Source of the DNA: JBMTVT01 sp049451635
Lineage (GTDB): Bacteria; Bacteroidota; Bacteroidia; Flavobacteriales; Flavobacteriaceae
DNA length: 54,962 nucleotides
NCBI GenBank assembly: GCA_049451635.1
Contig: JBMTVT010000003.1
Coordinates: forward strand, 1-54,962
Reading direction: 5' to 3'
Part shown: piece by piece, positions 7,474 to 15,284 of the stretch
How positions within the stretch are numbered: the stretch's first letter is position 1
How the letters are laid out: the number at the start of each line of letters is the position of its first letter
Notes under the pieces: generated by a model
Told to the model about the DNA's origin: nothing
Database searches by the model: none
The model's input: only the letters and a program-made list of their open reading frames with translations
Translations under genes and position numbers: made by a program

Positions 7474-8388
7474 ATGCTAAACATAAACAACCTCACCTTT
7501 TCTTATAAAAAAACACCTGTTTTAAAAGACATTTCTTTTACGGTTAGCCCTGGAGAAAACCTAGCAGTTATTGGCGAAAGTGGCTCAGGAAAAAGTACAT
7601 TACTCAATCTTATTTATGGTGAATATGATTTAAATGAAGGCCAAATTTTTTGGAAAGATACCGAAATTTTAGGGCCTAAACATAATTTGGTTGTTGGTTA
7701 CGAATTTATGAAATACGTACATCAAGAATTTGATTTGATGCCTTTTATAACAGTAGCAGAAAACATAGGCAAACACTTGTCTAATTTTTTCCCTGAAGAA
7801 AAAAAAGAACGTACCGCAGAATTACTTGAAGTGGTTGAGCTTACCGAATTTGCAAATACAAAAGTAAAAATATTGTCTGGAGGTCAAAAACAACGCGTAG
7901 CATTAGCCCGAGCACTGGCCAAACAACCCGAAATTATTTTGCTCGACGAGCCTTTTAGCCATATTGACAACTTTAAAAAGCAAAGTTTAAGGCGCAGTGT
8001 TTTTAGATACTTAAAAGACAAAAACATTACTTGCATTGTTGCAACACACGATAAAGAAGATGTACTGGGATTTGCAGATTATATTATTATTTTACAAAAC
8101 CAACAGGTTTTAGAAAAAGGCAAACCAGAGCATCTATATTACAATCCCAAAACACCTTTAATCGCATCATTTTTTGGTGAATTTAATGTGATTGATAATG
8201 CAATTGTTTATGCGCACCAACTAAAAGTGGTTGAAAAATCTAATTTAGAAGCGACCGTTATTACCAGTTATTTTAAAGGAAATAAATATCTAATTGAAGC
8301 TGATTTGGTTAGCAAAAAAGTGTTTTTTGAGCATGATGAAAATTTAGAAAAAGATTCAATAATTAATCTATCGATCACAAAACCTTAA
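7474..8388 (+). CDS. ABC transporter ATP-binding protein, stand-alone
   Basis: Nucleotide-binding subunit. The Walker A GESGSGKST is at 34-42, the Q-loop at HQEFDLMP (83-90), the signature LSGGQKQRVALARA from residue 134, the Walker B IILLDEP at 154-160, and an ATHDKED switch His near 191. A C-terminal stretch (about 225-304) resembles the small beta extension of importer-type ATPases such as PotA/FbpC. No permease or binding protein is nearby, so the substrate cannot be named; the nearest permease in the window (18.7 kb) is of a different type. Its end overlaps the convergent GreA-like gene by 14 bases. Confidence 0.85.
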   Translation: MLNINNLTFSYKKTPVLKDISFTVSPGENLAVIGESGSGKSTLLNLIYGEYDLNEGQIFWKDTEILGPKHNLVVGYEFMKYVHQEFDLMPFITVAENIGKHLSNFFPEEKKERTAELLEVVELTEFANTKVKILSGGQKQRVALARALAKQPEIILLDEPFSHIDNFKKQSLRRSVFRYLKDKNITCIVATHDKEDVLGFADYIIILQNQQVLEKGKPEHLYYNPKTPLIASFFGEFNVIDNAIVYAHQLKVVEKSNLEATVITSYFKGNKYLIEADLVSKKVFFEHDENLEKDSIINLSITKP

Positions 8389-8824
8389 TGATTTCAAACT
8401 TTTGTCCCCTAAATATAATTTCATCACCAACCATTTTTCCTAACAACAATTGACCTATTGGTGAATTAGCTGAAATCGCGTAAAATTTTTGACTTTCAAC
8501 AAATAACTCACCTGCACTAATGGCAATAAAATAATTTTCCTGTGTTGTAAAAACAACACTTCCAAGAGTAATAGTTTTTGATGTGTTTTCAATATTAATT
8601 TTAGAAAGAATTTGCCTTGTCTTTTCTATTTCAGCCAATTGGTTGCCTGCTTTCTCACGCTCTAATTGTAACATAGCTCGTCCTGTTTCGTGCTTGTCGC
8701 CGGCACTACTTTTGGTTTCCGAAGTTAATGCATTGTGAATTTCCTGAATCGTTTTTTGAATGCTTTGCAACCTGTTATTTATAACTGTTTGACAATGAAT
8801 GTATAGTTTCTGTTTGATGCTCAT
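8375..8824 (-). CDS. GreA/GreB-like transcription factor
   Basis: Small 149-residue protein with the two-part Gre layout: an N-terminal antiparallel coiled coil (about 1-75) and a C-terminal FKBP-like globular domain ending in SPIGQLLLGKMVGDEI and FEIIKVL. Gre factors insert the coiled-coil tip into the RNA polymerase secondary channel to rescue backtracked complexes. The tip here reads AGDKHETGRA, with D43 and E46 spaced like the catalytic D41/E44 (DLSE) of GreA, which suggests cleavage-stimulating activity may be kept although overall similarity to GreA is low. It could instead be an inhibitory Gfh-type factor. It converges on the ABC ATPase gene with overlapping stops. Confidence 0.75.
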   Translation of the reverse strand: MSIKQKLYIHCQTVINNRLQSIQKTIQEIHNALTSETKSSAGDKHETGRAMLQLEREKAGNQLAEIEKTRQILSKINIENTSKTITLGSVVFTTQENYFIAISAGELFVESQKFYAISANSPIGQLLLGKMVGDEIIFRGQKFEIIKVL

Positions 8825-8840
8825 TTACTTCTGAAAATAT

Positions 8841-8865
8841 GGATTCCTGTCTTCGTAGGAATGAC
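8841..8865. repeat. Short dispersed repeat-like hairpin
   Basis: GGATTCCTGTCTTCGTAGGAATGAC forms a stem ATTCCT (8843-8848) with AGGAAT (8857-8862). Near-identical units (variants of a GGATTCC...GGAATGAC hairpin) are common between genes in flavobacteria; copy number here was not measured. It lies between the stops or starts of two minus-strand genes and has no T-run. Confidence 0.55.
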
Positions 8866-8871
8866 AAGATA

Positions 8872-9981
8872 TTAAATTAATTCAGCTAGTTCCTTGCCTA
8901 TTAAACTGCCTATGGCAACACCCATCCCCCCAAGTCGTACTCCACAAAAAGCGTTATTGGACAGCTGCTTCACAATGGCTTTTTTCTGGTTACCAACACC
9001 CATAATACCACTCCAACGATGATCTATTTCAAAATGGGTTTCTGGTAAAATGGTGTTTTTTAAAAGTGCTTCTAATTTATTTTGAATTAAGGTAGTTTGT
9101 GCAAATTCTGTGGTTTCTTCTGCTTTAAAATCTAGATTTCTCCCACCGCCGAACAAAATTCTATTATCAATATTTCTAAAATAATAATAGCCTTGCTCTA
9201 AATGAAACGTGCCTTTTACGTGTAAATTTTTTATTGGTTTTGTTATCAGGACTTGTGCTCTTGCTGGTTTAACCTCTGAAATATAAAATTGAGAAGCAAA
9301 GCCATTGGTGGCAATTAAAAGTTTAGAGGTTGAAAATTCAAAATTTTTAGTCTTTATTTTCACTGAATTATTGTCTTCTGAAAAACGCTCAACCGTTACA
9401 TTGTTTAAAATTTTAATGCCTTTATAGTAAGCTTTTTGCAGCAGGGTTTCCATCATTTTTCCTGTATCAATCTGCCCTTCAAATGCATTAAAAATATATT
9501 GCTTTTTGATGTTTTTGAAGTTAAATACATTGTCTTTTAAGCTAAATACTTCTGCCTTAAAAAGGGGTTTCAATAGTTGATTTATTCCGTCTTTTTTAGA
9601 AAGGCACTTTTCAAACAAACTATCGTTATTCGTAAATAACTCGTACCCACCTAATTGTTGATAATCAATATTGGTGTCGCCTAAAGTTTGTCGTAATAAT
9701 TGTAGCCCTTCAACACGTTTTCTTACTAAGCTTATTACATCTTCTTCGGTATGATTGGTTAAATCGTCCAAAATTTCGCTTAAACTACCAAAACATGCAA
9801 AACCAGCATTTTTAGTACTAGCGCCTTGTGGCAGCAAGCCTTTTTCCAAAATTAAAATATTGGCTTTGGGAAACAGGTGCTTTAAATGAAGTGCACAGGT
9901 TAACCCAACAATGCCACTGCCAACAACGGTAAAATTGATGTTGGTTAACCATGATTTTATTTCCCAATAGGATAAATTCAT
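8872..9981 (-). CDS. FAD-dependent oxidoreductase (DAO family)
   Basis: Flavoenzyme of the D-amino-acid oxidase/glycine oxidase superfamily; the exact substrate is unknown. The dinucleotide-binding motif VVGSGIVGLTCALHL is followed by the LILEKG strand end, and GASTKNAGFACFG binds the flavin. The C-terminus has the second FAD motif HRWSGIMGVG and GVRLGGMGVAIG. I chose the ATG at 9981 (MNLSYWEIKSW), giving 369 residues. The longer frame to 10050 adds 23 residues ahead of the Rossmann fold and would run over a strong palindrome at 10045-10063. No signal peptide, so cytoplasmic. The genes on either side do not point to a pathway. Confidence 0.82.
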   Translation of the reverse strand: MNLSYWEIKSWLTNINFTVVGSGIVGLTCALHLKHLFPKANILILEKGLLPQGASTKNAGFACFGSLSEILDDLTNHTEEDVISLVRKRVEGLQLLRQTLGDTNIDYQQLGGYELFTNNDSLFEKCLSKKDGINQLLKPLFKAEVFSLKDNVFNFKNIKKQYIFNAFEGQIDTGKMMETLLQKAYYKGIKILNNVTVERFSEDNNSVKIKTKNFEFSTSKLLIATNGFASQFYISEVKPARAQVLITKPIKNLHVKGTFHLEQGYYYFRNIDNRILFGGGRNLDFKAEETTEFAQTTLIQNKLEALLKNTILPETHFEIDHRWSGIMGVGNQKKAIVKQLSNNAFCGVRLGGMGVAIGSLIGKELAELI

Positions 9982-10044
9982 ACTACTAAAGTAATATTTT
10001 ATAATGAAGTTTTGTGCTAAGGATTGAACGGTATGTTTGAGCTC

Positions 10045-10063
10045 TCCCAATTTTAAATTGGGA
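10045..10063. repeat. Perfect palindrome upstream of the FAD oxidoreductase
   Basis: TCCCAATTT-T-AAATTGGGA is a 9-bp perfect inverted repeat around a single base. It lies about 64 bases ahead of the preferred start codon, where an operator or a transcribed hairpin could act. It has no T-run. Confidence 0.5.
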
Positions 10064-10120
10064 AGCGAGTAGTGAAAGCCTGACTTTTGGCTAATAGGCT
10101 GAAAGTAACGCCATAAAAAA

Positions 10121-10142
10121 ACTCCGAAAATGTTTTCGGAGT
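10121..10142 (-). terminator. Terminator of the fabH-accB-accC operon
   Basis: A 10-bp perfect stem, ACTCCGAAAA (10121-10130) with TTTTCGGAGT (10133-10142) around TG. On the minus strand it is followed by seven T residues. It begins 8 bases after the accC stop. Confidence 0.92.
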
Positions 10143-10149
10143 CTTATGT

Positions 10150-11505
10150 TTATTCTTCTTCAACCTGTTTTTCCATCTTGAAATCTTCCATAAATTTAGT
10201 GGTATAATTTCCTGCTAAATAATCTGGATGGTCCATAAGTTGCCTATGGAAAGGGATGGTTGTCTTTATACCTTCAATAACAAATTCGTCTAAGGCACGC
10301 TTCATTTTATTAATGGCCTCCTCACGTGTTTGCGCCGTAGTAATTAACTTAGCAATCATAGAATCATAGTTTGGCGGAATCGCATAACCCGCGTAAACAT
10401 GTGTATCTAATCGCACACCATGTCCTCCTGGAGCATGCAGGGTTGTGATTACTCCTGGTGATGGCCTAAACCCATTGAAAGGATCTTCGGCATTAATACG
10501 GCACTCGATAGAGTGAAGGTTTGGTGTATAATTTTTTCCTGAAATTGGTACGCCTGCAGCCACAAGTATTTGCTCGCGAATTAAATCGAAATCTATAACT
10601 TGTTCTGTAATAGGGTGCTCTACCTGAATACGCGTATTCATTTCCATAAAATAGAAATTTCTGTGCTTATCAACCAAAAACTCAATGGTCCCTGCGCCCT
10701 CGTATTTGATGTATTCTGCGGCTTTTACGGCAGCTTTACCCATTTTATCACGAAGTTTATCTGTCATAAATGGTGATGGGGTTTCTTCGGTTAGCTTTTG
10801 GTGGCGACGCTGAATTGAACAGTCTCTTTCTGACAAATGACAAGCTTTCCCACGAGAGTCACCCACTACTTGAATTTCAATATGGCGAGGTTCTTCAATA
10901 AGTTTCTCCATGTACATATCGTCATTCCCAAAGGCTGCTTTACTTTCTTGTCTTGCAGAATCCCACGCAGCTTTTAAATCCTCTGGTTTCCAAACAGCTC
11001 GCATACCTTTTCCACCGCCTCCGGCTGATGCTTTAAGCATAACTGGATATCCAGTAGATTTAGCTATTTTTTGGCATTCTTCAAAACTAGAAATAACGCC
11101 ATCACTACCCGGAACACATGGTACACCAGCAGCTTTCATGGTTGCTTTGGCATTGGCTTTATCTCCCATGCGGTCTATCATCTCTGGCGAAGCACCAATG
11201 AATTTTATACCATGCTCTTCACAAATTTTTGAAAACTTTGCATTTTCAGACAAAAATCCATATCCTGGGTGAATAGCGTCGGCATTTGTAATTTCTGCTG
11301 CTGCCATAATGTTAGACATTTTTAAGTAAGAGTCCTTACTGGGTGGTGGTCCTATACAAACAGCTTCATCGGCAAATTTAACGTGTAAGCTTTCTGCATC
11401 AACTGTTGAGTAAACCGCAACCGTTTTAATACCCATTTCTTTACAGGTTCTTATAACGCGAAGCGCTATTTCACCTCTGTTGGCAATCAATATTTTTTTG
11501 AACAT
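10150..11505 (-). CDS. accC: Acetyl-CoA carboxylase, biotin carboxylase subunit
   Basis: Carboxylates the biotin on AccB using ATP and bicarbonate, the first half of malonyl-CoA synthesis. The N-terminal pre-ATP-grasp domain starts FKKILIANRGEIALRVIRT. The glycine-rich loop ASAGGGGKGMR lies near residue 160, and the active-site region EMNTRIQVEHPITE and the biotin-site stretch RINAEDP are intact. At 451 residues it is a normal single-domain AccC. It follows accB by 92 bases and ends at a strong terminator, so it is last in the fabH-accB-accC operon. The carboxyltransferase genes are not in the window. Confidence 0.97.
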   Translation of the reverse strand: MFKKILIANRGEIALRVIRTCKEMGIKTVAVYSTVDAESLHVKFADEAVCIGPPPSKDSYLKMSNIMAAAEITNADAIHPGYGFLSENAKFSKICEEHGIKFIGASPEMIDRMGDKANAKATMKAAGVPCVPGSDGVISSFEECQKIAKSTGYPVMLKASAGGGGKGMRAVWKPEDLKAAWDSARQESKAAFGNDDMYMEKLIEEPRHIEIQVVGDSRGKACHLSERDCSIQRRHQKLTEETPSPFMTDKLRDKMGKAAVKAAEYIKYEGAGTIEFLVDKHRNFYFMEMNTRIQVEHPITEQVIDFDLIREQILVAAGVPISGKNYTPNLHSIECRINAEDPFNGFRPSPGVITTLHAPGGHGVRLDTHVYAGYAIPPNYDSMIAKLITTAQTREEAINKMKRALDEFVIEGIKTTIPFHRQLMDHPDYLAGNYTTKFMEDFKMEKQVEEE

Positions 11506-11573
11506 AATCTATTGAGTTTAAGAGTTTATGGTTTAATTGTTTATAAGTTTAATTGCAAGTGCTCTTGAACTTC

Positions 11574-11595
11574 AAACTTTAAACTTTAAACTTTA
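11574..11595. repeat. Tandem AAACTTT heptamers between accC and accB
   Basis: Three consecutive copies of a 7-base unit (AAACTTT) lie at 11575-11595, just after the accB stop on the minus strand, with degenerate copies further along the 92-base gap. Such heptamer runs occur between flavobacterial genes. Possible roles are spacing, or mRNA processing between accB and accC; neither is shown. Confidence 0.6.
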
Positions 11596-11597
11596 AA

Positions 11598-12089
11598 TTA
11601 AGATGGGTCAACTAAAAATAGTGGTTGATCGAACTCTACGGGAGACGCATCATCAACTAATATTTTTACTACTTTTCCTGAAACTTCAGATTCAATTTCA
11701 TTGAAAAGCTTCATGGCTTCTATAATACAAAGTACATCACCCTCAGCAATAGTTTGCCCAACCTCAACAAACAAAGGTTTGTCTGGTGAAGGTTTTCTAT
11801 AGAATGTCCCTATTATTGGCGATTTAATGGTGATGTATTTTGAATTGTTGGCTGTTTTATTTTCTGCTGACCCTGATGCTGGTGCTGCAGGAGTACTGGC
11901 TTCAACAACAGGTGCTGGCACAGCAGCTACTTGAGGTATTTGGGCTGCTGGAACTTGATGTACAATTGTTGTGTCTGGATCAGACCCTGTTTTAATTGTG
12001 ATTTTTATGTCGTCCATTTCCAATTTAACCTCACTTGTTCCGGATTTGGCTACAAACTTGATTAAGTTTTGAATTTCTTTAATATCCAT
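11598..12089 (-). CDS. accB: Biotin carboxyl carrier protein of acetyl-CoA carboxylase
   Basis: Carries biotin between the carboxylase and the carboxyltransferase. The C-terminal biotinyl domain (about 84-162) contains the biotinylation site EAMKLFNE with Lys127, and PIIGTFYRKPSPD with the characteristic thumb. Residues 1-40 are the N-terminal dimerisation part, and 45-80 are a flexible Ala/Pro/Val linker. The 163 residues are of normal length. It is 22 bases downstream of fabH and ahead of accC in one operon. Confidence 0.97.
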   Translation of the reverse strand: MDIKEIQNLIKFVAKSGTSEVKLEMDDIKITIKTGSDPDTTIVHQVPAAQIPQVAAVPAPVVEASTPAAPASGSAENKTANNSKYITIKSPIIGTFYRKPSPDKPLFVEVGQTIAEGDVLCIIEAMKLFNEIESEVSGKVVKILVDDASPVEFDQPLFLVDPS

Positions 12090-12111
12090 AATTTTGCTAA
12101 TTAGTTTTTGG

Positions 12112-13113
12112 TTAGTTTTTTGAATTATAAGCCCATTTTAAATAAATGGCTCCCCAGTTAAATCCGCCACCAAAAGCGGCAAATATTAAGTTATTTCCTT
12201 TTTTAAGTTGTGATTCGTAATCGTTTAAAAGTAATGGCAACGTAGCAGATGTTGTATTACCGTATTTATGAATATTCATCATTACTTTATCTTCATCTAA
12301 ATCTATACGTTGTGCTGTTGCATCAATAATTCGTTTATTGGCCTGATGTGCCACAAGCCAATCTATACTGTCTTTAGTAAGATTATTACGCTCTAAAATT
12401 TTAACGGTAGCATCGGCCATATTGAATACAGCATTCTTGAAAACTGTTTTGCCTTCCTGATAAGCGTATTGCCCTCCTTGTTCCATAGATTCTGCTGTTA
12501 ACGGATACATGGACCCCCCATAGGTAGCTTGTAAAAACTCTCTACCAGACCCATCGCTTCTTAAATATTCATCTTGAAGTCCTAAGTTTTCATCATTGGG
12601 CTCGAACAAAACAGCTCCAGCTCCATCCCCAAAAATAATACAAGTAGCGCGGTCTTTATAATTAATTAATGAAGACATTTTGTCTGCGCCTATTAATAGA
12701 ACCTTTTTATATCTTCCAGACTCAATATATCTAGCAGCTACCGACATCCCATATAAAAAACTTGAGCATGCGGCATCCATATCAAAAGAAAATGCATTGG
12801 TTGCTCCAATTTCAGATGCGGTATAAGCAGCAGTTGAAGCCGCTTTCATATCTGGTGTTGCAGTGGCAACTACAACAAGCTCAATATCTTTGGGGTCAAT
12901 TCCTTTTTTACTTATAAGGTCTTGAGCCGCTTTTATTGCTAAATAAGAAGTTCCTTTGGCTTCGCCTTTAAGTATTCGGCGCTCTTTGATTCCTGTTCTA
13001 GTAGTAATCCATTCATCGTTTGTATCAACCATGGTTTCAAGAATTTGATTGGTTAATACATATTCTGGAACATATGCCCCTACAGCTGTAATCGCTGCTG
13101 AGATTTTACTCAT
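12112..13113 (-). CDS. fabH: 3-oxoacyl-ACP synthase III (FabH)
   Basis: Condenses an acyl-CoA primer with malonyl-ACP to start fatty-acid synthesis. The catalytic triad is Cys116 (DAACSSF), His256 (AHQANKRI) and Asn286 (KYGNTT). The 333 residues match the thiolase-fold family. It opens an operon with accB and accC, linking supply of malonyl-CoA to chain initiation. It is separated from the upstream rpmF by a minus-strand terminator, so it must have its own promoter in the 138 bases ahead of the ATG, where an imperfect inverted repeat lies (13165-13193). plsX, which sits between rpmF and fabH in E. coli, is absent. Confidence 0.96.
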   Translation of the reverse strand: MSKISAAITAVGAYVPEYVLTNQILETMVDTNDEWITTRTGIKERRILKGEAKGTSYLAIKAAQDLISKKGIDPKDIELVVVATATPDMKAASTAAYTASEIGATNAFSFDMDAACSSFLYGMSVAARYIESGRYKKVLLIGADKMSSLINYKDRATCIIFGDGAGAVLFEPNDENLGLQDEYLRSDGSGREFLQATYGGSMYPLTAESMEQGGQYAYQEGKTVFKNAVFNMADATVKILERNNLTKDSIDWLVAHQANKRIIDATAQRIDLDEDKVMMNIHKYGNTTSATLPLLLNDYESQLKKGNNLIFAAFGGGFNWGAIYLKWAYNSKN

Positions 13114-13164
13114 ACTTTTATAGTTAATTCGACCAAAAAATCATTAAAATTGGACAAAAACGGT

Positions 13165-13193
13165 CAAAATTTCACGAAAATTAGTGAATTTTG
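13165..13193 (-). promoter_or_regulatory. Imperfect inverted repeat ahead of fabH
   Basis: CAAAATTTCAC (13165-13175) and GTGAATTTTG (13184-13193) form a 10-bp inverted repeat with one bulged T and an 8-base spacer, about 50-80 bases upstream of the fabH ATG. It could be an operator or a leader hairpin. No known fatty-acid regulator site was recognised. Confidence 0.35.
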
Positions 13194-13250
13194 GTGTAAT
13201 ATCATGCAAATTACGTGTTTTTGTGGTTTAGAAAAAACATTTCATAAAAA

Positions 13251-13272
13251 AAACGCTCATAATTGAGCGTTT
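13251..13272 (-). terminator. Terminator after rpmF
   Basis: AAACGCTCA (13251-13259) pairs perfectly with TGAGCGTTT (13264-13272). On the minus strand the stem is followed by a T-run. It ends the DUF177-rpmF transcript and separates it from fabH. Confidence 0.88.
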
Positions 13273-13293
13273 AGTTTTATGCTTGCATAGTTT

Positions 13294-13494
13294 TTATGCT
13301 ACGTTTTCTACTTCAGAATTGTCAATTAATACTTGACCTCTGTAATAAAGTTTACCTTCATGCCAGTGTGCTCTGTGATATAAATGAGCTTCACCTGTTG
13401 TTGGGCATGTAGCAATCTGTGGCGCAGTTGCTTTGTAATGTGTTCTTCTTTTATCTCTTCTTGTTTTCGAGATTTTTCTTTTAGGATGTGCCAT
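13294..13494 (-). CDS. rpmF: Large ribosomal subunit protein bL32
   Basis: Small basic component of the 50S subunit. The start MAHPKRKISKTRRDKRRTHY is the standard L32 N-terminus. In zinc-binding L32 four Cys form a ribbon; here only C30 (CPTTG) remains, so this is a zinc-free (C-minus) form. The 66-residue length is normal. It follows the DUF177 gene by 9 bases, the order (yceD-rpmF) seen across bacteria. Confidence 0.96.
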   Translation of the reverse strand: MAHPKRKISKTRRDKRRTHYKATAPQIATCPTTGEAHLYHRAHWHEGKLYYRGQVLIDNSEVENVA

Positions 13495-13503
13495 TTTATA
13501 TAT

Positions 13504-14043
13504 TTATTTATCCGTTAATAATTTCTTTAATGTATTCCAACGAGGATCTACATCCTCTTCTTTTTCTTTAATGTCTTTAAGCTTGGGGCTTAATTCTTCT
13601 AATTTTTTAAGTATATCTGAGTTTAATGTGCCATCTATTACTCCCGGATGAATGCGTTTTGCTGGCACAGAAAGAATGATTAATTCATAAATATACTGTT
13701 GTATATTTATTTCATATTCACCGTGTGGAATAATCAAAATATCAATATACTCATCATTATATTCATCTCCAAACTTAACAACCAAATCAAATGTGTTTTC
13801 AATGTTCTGATTATAAGGTTCGTTTGTAAGATCGCAATTTACATGGACCCATCCAGAAATTTTGAAGTGTAATTCTAATAGTGTTGTTTTTTTCTCTAGT
13901 ACAACATCTACATCAATATTTACATCATCAAAATCTTCATACTCAAAATGTTCAAAGAACGCTTGCTCAACTTTATAATCAAAATGATGCTTTCCAATCT
14001 TTAATCCCACAAATGGAATTGTAAATTCTTTCAATGGCTTCAT
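13504..14043 (-). CDS. DUF177 (YceD-like) protein
   Basis: Member of the DUF177 family, which is almost always encoded directly ahead of rpmF and is linked to 23S rRNA accumulation or 50S assembly in plants and E. coli. It is 179 residues, acidic, with the conserved DLTNEPYNQNIE segment around residue 80; the Cys in NCDLTNEP corresponds to one family Cys, while the second is absent. The C-terminal part carries RIHPG and the WNTLKKLL end typical of the Bacteroidota version. Cytoplasmic. A TATATTTG promoter match precedes it. Confidence 0.9.
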   Translation of the reverse strand: MKPLKEFTIPFVGLKIGKHHFDYKVEQAFFEHFEYEDFDDVNIDVDVVLEKKTTLLELHFKISGWVHVNCDLTNEPYNQNIENTFDLVVKFGDEYNDEYIDILIIPHGEYEINIQQYIYELIILSVPAKRIHPGVIDGTLNSDILKKLEELSPKLKDIKEKEEDVDPRWNTLKKLLTDK

Positions 14044-14066
14044 TTCTCATTTCTATTTTGAGCCTG

Positions 14067-14074
14067 CAAATATA
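14067..14074 (-). promoter_or_regulatory. Candidate -7 element for DUF177-rpmF
   Basis: Read on the minus strand this is TATATTTG, a full match to TAnnTTTG, 23 bases ahead of the DUF177 ATG. Confidence 0.45.
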
Positions 14075-14100
14075 TAAATTTTTATTTATGCCACCTTACT

Positions 14101-14128
14101 TACAAACATTTTTTTGTTTGTATCTTTT
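14101..14128 (+). terminator. Hairpin between pdxA and DUF177
   Basis: TACAAACA (14101-14108) pairs with TGTTTGTA (14115-14122), and a T-rich run follows on the plus strand only. As both flanking genes are read on the minus strand, its role as a terminator is doubtful; it could limit antisense transcription or act as a transcript-end hairpin for pdxA. Confidence 0.35.
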
Positions 14129-14166
14129 TTAAGGCTGTTTTAGCTTGTTGATTAATAACCAAGTGG

Positions 14167-15219
14167 TTAGCGACGTTCGCTTTTAGATGCCTTTTTTAAT
14201 GGGTTTACAGTTAGTTTTTTATAATCTTCTCTGTTTTTATATATATGAATAGCGCTAAAAACAGCTTCTTTAAAAGAGTTTTCATCGGCTAAACCTTTGC
14301 CTGCAATTTCATAGGCCGTTCCATGGTCTGGTGATGTTCTAACTTTATTTAAGCCTGCTGTATAGTTAACACCTTGCCCGAATGATAATGTTTTAAATGG
14401 TATAAGCCCTTGATCGTGATATGACGCTATTATGGCATCAAAATTTTTGTAGTTGTTAGATCCAAAAAAACTATCAGCGGCATAGGGGCCAAAAACTAAT
14501 TTACCTGACTCTTTTATTTTGCGAAGAGTGGGTCTTAAAACATCATCGTCTTCCTTACCAATTACGCCATTATCTCCGGTGTGTGGATTAATTCCTAAGA
14601 CAGCAATTTTAGGTCTGTTTATCTTAAAATCTTTAAGCAAAGATTCATAAATAGTATTTATTTTTTTCTCTATTAGTTCTGGGGTTATATGGTTGGTGAC
14701 ATCTTTAACTGGAATATGATCTGTTAACAACCCTACTCTTAAGGTGTCGGTTATCATAAACATCAAACTGTCGCCCTCCAACTGTTGAGCCAAATAATCG
14801 GTATGTCCTGGAAAATTAAATTCTTTAGATTGGATGTTGTGCTTGTTAATTGGTGCGGTAACCAATACATCTATCTCTCCATTTTTTAGGGCATTTGTTG
14901 CGGCTTGTAGAGATTTTATGGCATACTCGCCTATTTTTAAATCTTCTTTACCAAATTCAATTTTTACCGGTTCGTTCCAACAATTTAAAACATTGACTCT
15001 ACTAAAAACTAGTTGATTTAAATTATTTATATCATTAAAATTAATTTCAGATTTAAAATGAGTTTTTAAAAACCCCATAACTTTTGATGAAGCAAAAATT
15101 ACTGGTGTACAAAATTCTAAAATTCTGGAATCCTCAAATGTTTTTAAAACTATTTCTCCTCCTATACCATTTAAATCTCCAATGGATATTCCAACGATTA
15201 TATTTTCTGCTTTCTTCAT
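14167..15219 (-). CDS. pdxA: 4-hydroxythreonine-4-phosphate dehydrogenase
   Basis: NAD-dependent step of the DXP-dependent pyridoxal phosphate pathway. The N-terminal GISIGDLNGIGGE is the family start. Divalent-metal ligands are the His of FPGHTDYLAQ (about 142), a central His in LLTDHIPVKDV and the His of ASYHDQGLIPFK. Length 350 residues is normal. It is divergent from ribE across 65 bases and precedes DUF177 in the usual flavobacterial order. Confidence 0.96.
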   Translation of the reverse strand: MKKAENIIVGISIGDLNGIGGEIVLKTFEDSRILEFCTPVIFASSKVMGFLKTHFKSEINFNDINNLNQLVFSRVNVLNCWNEPVKIEFGKEDLKIGEYAIKSLQAATNALKNGEIDVLVTAPINKHNIQSKEFNFPGHTDYLAQQLEGDSLMFMITDTLRVGLLTDHIPVKDVTNHITPELIEKKINTIYESLLKDFKINRPKIAVLGINPHTGDNGVIGKEDDDVLRPTLRKIKESGKLVFGPYAADSFFGSNNYKNFDAIIASYHDQGLIPFKTLSFGQGVNYTAGLNKVRTSPDHGTAYEIAGKGLADENSFKEAVFSAIHIYKNREDYKKLTVNPLKKASKSERR

Positions 15220-15241
15220 TAAGAATGATAACTTTTGTTTG

Positions 15242-15249
15242 TAATTTTG
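15242..15249 (+). promoter_or_regulatory. Candidate -7 element for ribE
   Basis: TAATTTTG matches TAnnTTTG, 35 bases ahead of the ribE ATG in the short pdxA-ribE divergent gap. A second ACTTTTG lies just upstream at 15231-15237. Confidence 0.45.
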
Positions 15250-15284
15250 TTAATGCAAATTTAACTAAATAAACAGATAATAAT

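Noticed and set aside
10045..10063. Palindrome considered as a terminator.
   Set aside because: It has no T-run and lies inside the upstream region of a gene, so it was kept only as a palindrome.
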